DNA from: Oxyruncus cristatus
Taxonomy: Eukaryota; Chordata; Aves; Passeriformes; Cotingidae
Reading direction: 5' to 3'
Assembly: GCA_013399855.1 (NCBI GenBank)
Contig: VXAY01006780.1
Coordinates: 1,142,134 to 1,206,133, forward strand
DNA: 64,000 nt
The notes below the pieces were generated by a model that was not told the origin of the DNA, ran no database searches, and saw only the letters and a list, made by a program, of their open reading frames with translations. Positions 58,500-64,000 of the stretch are shown here, piece by piece. Within the stretch, counting starts at the first letter, position 1. Each line of letters begins with the position of its first letter. Made by a program: the position numbers and the translations under genes.

Positions 58500-61400
58500 C
58501 TACCTTGTGAAGGAGCTACAGTTGAGTTTCACTCTGTCCAAAGTGAGATTCCCTTCACAGCGGAGGGTGGGTGCCAAAAAGGTGGTTGGGAAGATGGACA
58601 GCGGGTGGCACTCGAGCTCGGGGTGGTCCATGGGAGTGTCTGAGGGCAGGGCCAGGCCTGTGGGGCCGGGGCTGGTGATGTACTCGGGCAGGTCCGTGGG
58701 GTGGTCCCTGGTGGTGTCTGAGGGCAGGGGCGGGTCGGTGGTGACCGGGTTGGTGATGTACTCTGGCACAGGCTGCAGGTGCTCCATCGCTTCCACCACC
58801 AGCCTCTGGTACAGCTCAGGGAGCTGCTGCTCCTCCCCTGGCTCCGGACTTGAGCTCTCCTGTGTCCAGTCCCCGTGACCCCTGCTGCCAGCACTGCCCA
58901 CCAGGAGCTTGTCCCCAGGGGCCAGGGGTTCAGGCTGCACGAAAGCTTCCTCCACGGGGGTTGGTTCAGGCTCTTCAAAGCTGACGGTGCTGGGCAGGAA
59001 CAGGATGGAGAGCGAGCTCAGCTCTGCCTGTGAAGGGACATGGAATTAATTCTGTGGGGAATATCCTGAGACATCCCTCCCCATAGCAGCTCATCCTGCT
59101 AAAAAAAAAAGATCTCTGCATTCTCCTTGCATTTAATTTGCTCAGCACATCCTCTGGTCTAACACGAGCACGGGGATTATCCACTGCCAGGGATTGCTGG
59201 ATTTGCTGCTTGAGGAGATTACTGGCTTGCATGGCTCCAATCGCTGGTTTTTTTGAAGGTTGTGGGATTAGAATGCAAAACCCCTCTAATTTACCTTGGT
59301 AGCCATGAAGCTCCTGGCCCACGTGGCGTTAGCTGGGTCAGGAATGGCTTTGTTCTGCCACTGTGGCAGGAGCACGGATAGGAGTGAGTGGAACCTGGAG
59401 GGGGGAGAAATGCAATTGAAGGCATGAACAGAGAGATACCTGTAGCAACCATGTGCTCCTTGGGGTTGGATTAACCCAGGAGCTTGGTGTGATCATGGAT
59501 CTGCCCCTGGCTGGGTGAGGTTAATTCCCGAGGCTTGTACCCCTTCAGTTTGGTTTTGATGGAAGCAGACCTAAATATTTGCATCAAAAATTCACAGTAT
59601 CTGTGGACTAGGGCCATATTTTAATCTCAGTGGATGTTTTTATTATAACTCATGTGCTCTGAAACCTGCATTCCAAACAGTCCTCGCTGTTTCCCAGGTG
59701 TCCTAAGAGGACGTGACCATCCCATAGGACAAATGAGAATGGTATTAAATTAAAAGAGGATCGATTTAGATTTGTTATTAGGAAGATGATTACAATGCAC
59801 TGGCACAGGTTGCCCAGAGAAGCTGTGTCTGCCCCATCCCTGGAAGTGTTCAAGGCCAGGTTGGATGGGGCTTGGATAGTGGTGCCTTCCACTACCCCCT
59901 AACCTGGGATAGTGGAAGGCACCATGGCAGGGGTGGGACTGGATGAACTTTAAGGTCCCTTCCAACCCAAATCAGTCCAAGATTTAATCCCTTCTGATAA
60001 CTATTCCAGTTTTATTGTAACATAACAAATGGATCCACTCACACTTTTCTTGCTGGAGGCACAGAACAAACACAGGCTGAGAAGATGAAGAAGCTGCAGG
60101 TGAGCACCAGAGTCACCCAGCTCCTGGCACCTGAAATACAGAGAACCCTTTATTCAGCTTCATCAAAAAGAATTTAAAAATTTAAACACACTAGTTCAAG
60201 TTGGTCAACAACAAGTCATGGCCTGACTGGTGTTTGCACTCAAAAAACATACCAGCATGGTTCTTCCTTTACTGCCCTTGCACTGTCTGCTTAAAATGTA
60301 ATTGTCCCAAATCCAGATTTTATACCAGCAAGCCCTTTTCTTTTAAGGTGCCCTGTTTTCTTTAATTTCTTTTCCTGCTCACCTCCTTGGATTTGTCCCC
60401 CAGTCCGTGGGAGAAATCTGCCTCCAGAGCAGCCCTGCTCCCACAGTGTGGAGAGGGATCTCCCCATCCCTGGAAGTGTCCAAGGCCAGATTGGACAGGG
60501 CTTGGAGCAACCTGGGCTAGTGGAAGGTGTCCCTGCCCATGGCAGAGGGTGGGATATGGGATGGACTTTAAGGTCTCTCCCAACCCAGACTGTTCTGTGA
60601 TTCTCTCAATAAACCACCCTGCTGCCCCTCAACTCCAAGAAAACATCTTGGCACAGAACGGGGAGCTTGAAGGCAAAGAAAGAGATGCTACATCTTAAAA
60701 TTAGCTGAAATTCGAAATATTCAGAAGCATTTGAATAACATCAAGAGATCTCCTGGAGATCTTTGGTAATTAAAGAGGAACAGGAAAAGCATTCCCAGGC
60801 CCCTCCTGGCCCCACCCCGGCACAGTCTCATTACTTTCCAGGCGGAGCCGGTCGCTGTTGCCCCGCGGCCCCTCCCCGGCCGCCGTGGACCCTGTCACCC
60901 ACAGGTCGTAGAGCTCCCCTGGCTGCAGGTCCGGGATGTACAGGGACCTCGGGGCCGTCCCATCGGGAATGGCTGCGGGGAAAAGGGGGAGAAGGACATG
61001 GAGCACCTGCACCAAGGTTTTACTGTGTTCAACTGGAATGAAGTTCTGAATGAAGTTAAGGAAAAAGAGGAAGAAGAGGAAGCAGAAGAAGAAAAAGAGG
61101 AGGAAAAAGAAGAGGAAGAAGAGAAATAAGATGAGGAAGATGAATAAGAGGAGGAAGAGGAAGAAGAAAAAGAGAAAGAAGAAGAGGAATGAAATGAGGA
61201 TGAGGAAAAGGAATAATAAGAGGAAGAAGAGGAAGAAGAAGAAGCAATAAGAAATGTAATAGTTCCACACTCAAGGGAACTTAGAAACCTTCAGTAATTA
61301 AATGGGAGCAGGAGAAGCATTTCCAGCCCCCAGACACCCACCATAGACCTTGGGGTCTCCCTGGCTGTCCTTGCTCTGCAGGTACACGTGGTACCCTGTG

Positions 61401-63747
61401 ATGCAGCCCCTCTGCTGGGGAACAGGGATTTCCTCCCATGACACCAAGATGCCGGTGGCCCGTGGGGTTGCAAACATCTGGGGCCCAGCTGATGGGGCTG
61501 CAAGACACAGGACTGGCTTTGAAAGCTGAGCTTTCAAAAAATCTGGAAGAGCATTACTGTGATTTACCTTGTGCTGTGGAGTATCCCCTGACTGATGCTG
61601 CCTGTCCAGCTCCGTCCTGGTAGAGAGCAAACACATGGATCTGGTAGCACATGTAATCTTTGATGTGCTCTAGGTAAAAGAATTAAAAGTGGATAGTTAC
61701 TTTTTAAAGTATTTGCACTCATGGCTGAAGTATTAGCATCTGCTGCTTAAATCTGAGATGGATCCTCTGATTATTAATAGGTCTTTCATAAAGAAGGGAA
61801 AGAAACCTTCTCTGTGATCAAGGCAGAGCCTTATGGGGCATTAAACTGAAAATTAGTGGCTTCCCACTATGAGAGAGAAGGATTAGACTGGAGATTAGGG
61901 AGAAATTCTCTCCTGTGAGGGTGGGGAGGCCCTGGCAGAGGTTGTCCAAAGAAGCTGTGGCTGCCCCATCCCTGGAAGCATCCAAGGCCGGGTTGGATGG
62001 GGCTTGGAGCAACCTGGGATAGTGGAAGGTGTCCCTGCTCATGGTGGGGGGTGGAATGGTATGAGCTTTAAGTGGCTCCCAACCCAACCCAGTCTGTAAA
62101 TTCTATGGAATATGCTACTTTTTCCAGCTCATTTGGAGCAGGCATATGAGAGGATAGAGACACAGCACCAGGACAGAGGATAGGGAAGACTAATGAGGGT
62201 TCTCACCATCACCCCTGTTGTAACTTCATGGCTATCACAGCACAGAGCACTGACACGCCGTGCTGCTTGGGGTTAGTAACCAAAATTAGTAGAAGGGAAA
62301 TAGCATTATCTTAGACCTTTGATCTCTGGTACCTCTGTCTGGCTTGTTTCATATTGGAGAGGTTGGTTTTTCAGAGACATTTTACTTTCAGATACAAAGC
62401 TCAGCTGAGAGTGGTTGCAGAGCTGAGCCCAGGGCAGCCACCAGTTGTTTTCTCTCCCATACAAAAAGCTTTAAATGCCACAATTTCTTATGCTGAATTA
62501 GTAAAAATTAAAGAATCTGAGACTCTTTGGTTTGGAAGGGACCTTAAAGCCCATCTCATTCCACCCCTGCCATGGGCAGGGACATCTTCCACTAGCCCAG
62601 GTTGCTCCAAGCCCCTTCCAACCTGGCCTTGGAGGCAAAATTCAAATCTGACTTGTTCCTTAAAATATTTCCAAAATAAACTGGTACTTCGGTTGTATCC
62701 AACCTTGGGGTATATTTACCTGCTATCAGTGTGGACAGGTTGGACATGGGAAGCTTTGCCCAGGTGTGATGGGGCTCCAGGTGTGGGTTCCTCCCTGTCT
62801 CTGCCCACTCCACCACGTACCCACTGATGGGCACAGCGGACCTGAGGGGTGGTTTCCAGCTGACCAGGATGCTGCTGTTCCCCATTGCCATGGCAGAGAC
62901 TTGCTGAGGAGGTGGTAGATCTTAAACACCAAACAAAAAGATGCCGTCAGCACAAACTTGCCGTAACCTCAGGTAGAATCATTAAGTTTGAAATATGTGT
63001 TTTATTGTGTCTCATCCAGTCTGGCACCACGTGCAGCATAAAAATAAGCTATAATTGGAAGAAAAGGTCATTATGGGAGGGTGAGGTTTATGCTGATAGG
63101 AACAGTCACATTCTTTTCTTGTCTCATGGTTTAGCAGATTGGATTGAACACCCACAGTACTGCTTGGTTGTGCTATCCCCAAACCCTGAGAAGATGCTGT
63201 CACAGCACATCCCAACACCCTATTGCCATGATGGAACCATAAGGAAGGATGTGGAGCTGCTGGAGCAAGTCCAGAGGAGGCCATGGAGATGCTCCAGGGG
63301 CTGGAGCCCCTCTGCTCTGGAGCCAGACTGGGAGAGCTGGGGGTGTTCACCTGGAGAAGAGAAGGCTCCAGGGAGACCTCAGGGAAAACTGGATCTGCAG
63401 GTGCCCGAAGATCCATTGAGGTGGACCTTGATGGGCACAAGGTGGTGTGACCAGAACAGATCCACAGTGTGTGGCATAAAGCACACACTGGGTGTTTTTC
63501 CCAGTGATCCAGACCCAGCAGAAGCCTTACCCTGGATGCCCAGGTTGGTCAGGATGGATGCAGGGGGGGACCTTCCCCGAGAGTTCTGGGCAGTGACTGT
63601 GATCCTGTAGCCCACCCTTGGTGTGACTTTGGAGTAGCTGATGTGGGTGGTTTGGTGGGATTCTGTGGGGGGGTTCTGATGGTCCAGGGCTTCAAAGGTC
63701 ACTCTGTACCCCAGGATTCTTCCTCCTGCCTCCGACTTGCTCAGAGC
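58500..63747 (-). CDS. IL12RB2: Interleukin-12 receptor beta-2, C-terminal 509 residues (5' exons outside window)
   Basis: IL12RB2 is the signalling subunit of the IL-12 receptor; its tail recruits JAK2 and STAT4 in T and NK cells. Eight minus-strand exons: 63747-63531, 62920-62720, 61669-61568, 61497-61342, 60972-60835, 60130-60043, 59394-59295 and 59027-58500. The frame is open across all GT-AG junctions; most ectodomain junctions are phase 1. Numbering from the first residue here: end of one fibronectin III domain 1-72; a second ~74-172 ('LPPPQQVSAMAMGNSSILVS'); a third ~174-270 ('CITGYHVYLQ', 'AAGEGPRGN'); membrane segment ~276-294; box 1 at 311-321 ('PQWQNKAIPDP', human 'PQWCSREIPDP'); acidic tail; C-terminus 'FPTTFLAPTLRCEGNLTLDR'. 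Signal peptide, N-terminal domains and WSXWS lie beyond 64000. The tail has a duplicated tyrosine motif (see findings). Synteny next to SERBP1 supports the call over IL23R. Confidence 0.94.
58611..58766 (-). repeat. IL12RB2: Tandem 78-bp coding duplication in IL12RB2 tail
   Basis: Two consecutive 26-codon units (58766-58689 and 58688-58611) both begin with PEYIT and contain 'LPSDT' and 'DHP' at the same positions. They encode residues 422-447 and 448-473 of the in-window fragment. Confidence 0.95.
59750..59990 (+). repeat. CR1 LINE 3' fragment in IL12RB2 intron
   Basis: Contains 'gcacaggttgcccagagaag' and the end 'cccttccaacccaaatcagt'. A short internal duplication 'cctgggatagtggaaggcac' lies near 59900. 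Confidence 0.85.
60455..60606 (+). repeat. CR1 LINE 3' fragment in IL12RB2 intron
   Basis: Contains 'ccccatccctggaagtgtcc', 'ggaaggtgtccctgcccatg' and the end 'actgttctgtgattctct'. Confidence 0.9.
61050..61255. repeat. Polypurine (GAA/GGA)n tract in IL12RB2 intron
   Basis: About 200 bases on the plus strand of 'gaagaggaagaagaaaaaga'-type sequence with few pyrimidines, between the exons at 60972 and 61342. ORFs reading Lys/Arg or Phe/Leu runs here are low-complexity artefacts. Confidence 0.95.
61855..62110 (+). repeat. CR1 LINE 3' fragment in IL12RB2 intron
   Basis: Contains 'ggattagactggagattagg', 'agaagctgtggctgccccat' and 'tcccaacccaacccagtctg'. Confidence 0.9.
62516..62634 (-). repeat. 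CR1 LINE fragment, antisense, in IL12RB2 intron
   Basis: Contains 'ctttggtttggaagggacct', 'gccatgggcagggacatctt' and 'ccaacctggccttgga'. Confidence 0.85.
63195..63395 (+). repeat. CR1 LINE internal fragment in IL12RB2 intron
   Basis: Contains 'gctggagcaagtccagagga', 'ggccatggagatgctccagg' and 'ggagaagagaaggctccagg', the CR1 region upstream of the common 3' end. It lacks the 3' terminus. Confidence 0.85.
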
Positions 63748-63814
63748 CTGTGAGGAAAGTGCATTTGTTACTGTCTTCTGGAAAAAGTGCTGTCAGCTGG
63801 GAAAGCTGGAGAGG

Positions 63815-64000
63815 GGCTTTGGATAAGAGCCTGGAGGGGCAGGACAAGGGGGAATGGCTTCCCAATGCCAGAGGCAGGGATAGACGGGATATTGGGAAGG
63901 AATTCTTCTCAGTGAGAGTGGTGAGGGGCTGGGATGGAAATCCCAGAGAAGCTGTGGCTGCCCCATCCCTGGAAGTGTCCAAGGCCAGGTGGACAAGGGG
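63815..64000 (+). repeat. CR1 LINE 3' fragment, cut by window end
   Basis: Contains 'cttcccaatgccagaggcag', 'gacgggatattgggaaggaa' and 'agaagctgtggctgccccat'; it continues past 64000. Confidence 0.9.

Noticed and set aside
58444..58500. Extension of the IL12RB2 reading frame past 58500
   Set aside because: The TAG at 58502-58500 follows the conserved C-terminal region, in agreement with the family end.
61050..61274. Lys/Arg-rich plus-strand and Phe/Leu-rich minus-strand ORFs
   Set aside because: Both are translations of a polypurine tract inside an IL12RB2 intron.

Overview
The window is vertebrate, almost certainly avian, nuclear DNA. It has intron-containing genes with GT-AG splice sites, CpG islands at promoters, and about 40 fragments of the bird LINE CR1 on both strands (recurring core: 'cacaggttgcccagagaa' ... 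'tggaagtgtccaaggcc' ... 'ccttccaaccca'). No prokaryotic or viral gene was seen. The species cannot be fixed from the sequence alone.

Four recognisable protein-coding genes occur in the order GNG12 (+), GADD45A (-), SERBP1 (+), IL12RB2 (-). These four genes are also neighbours on human 1p31 in the mirror-image orientation, so this is a conserved synteny block.

Layout. 1-7.4 kb: the end of a GC-rich patch, then non-coding sequence with CR1 remnants, probably upstream or first-intron sequence of GNG12. 7.4-17.9 kb: a probable GNG12 5'UTR exon, a long intron, two coding exons and the 3'UTR. 19.9-22.1 kb: GADD45A on the minus strand, complete, with two very short introns and an octamer/CCAAT/octamer promoter; a CR1 begins less than 70 bp beyond the promoter core. 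22.1-35.6 kb: intergenic, repeats plus one CTCF-like site. 35.6-36.8 kb: a strongly AT-rich block with diverged direct repeats and a ~145-bp inverted repeat. 36.8-37.7 kb: a CpG-rich segment interrupted by a 699-base assembly gap that probably hides SERBP1 exon 1. 40.6-56.0 kb: SERBP1 exon 2 to its 3'UTR, with possible extra in-frame cassette exons. 57.8-64.0 kb: IL12RB2 on the minus strand, 3' part only; the signal peptide and N-terminal cytokine-binding domains lie beyond the window.

The genes do not form an operon-like unit. GNG12 is a prenylated G-protein gamma subunit, GADD45A a stress-response regulator, SERBP1 an RNA- and ribosome-binding protein, and IL12RB2 the signalling chain of the IL-12 receptor. 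Transcription alternates: GNG12/GADD45A and SERBP1/IL12RB2 are tail-to-tail, GADD45A/SERBP1 head-to-head about 15 kb apart. No clearly undescribed multi-gene system was found. The best leads are a tandem duplication of a tyrosine motif in the IL12RB2 tail, candidate SERBP1 micro-exons, the large inverted repeat next to the SERBP1 CpG island, and the perfect 40-bp minisatellite in the SERBP1 3' region.
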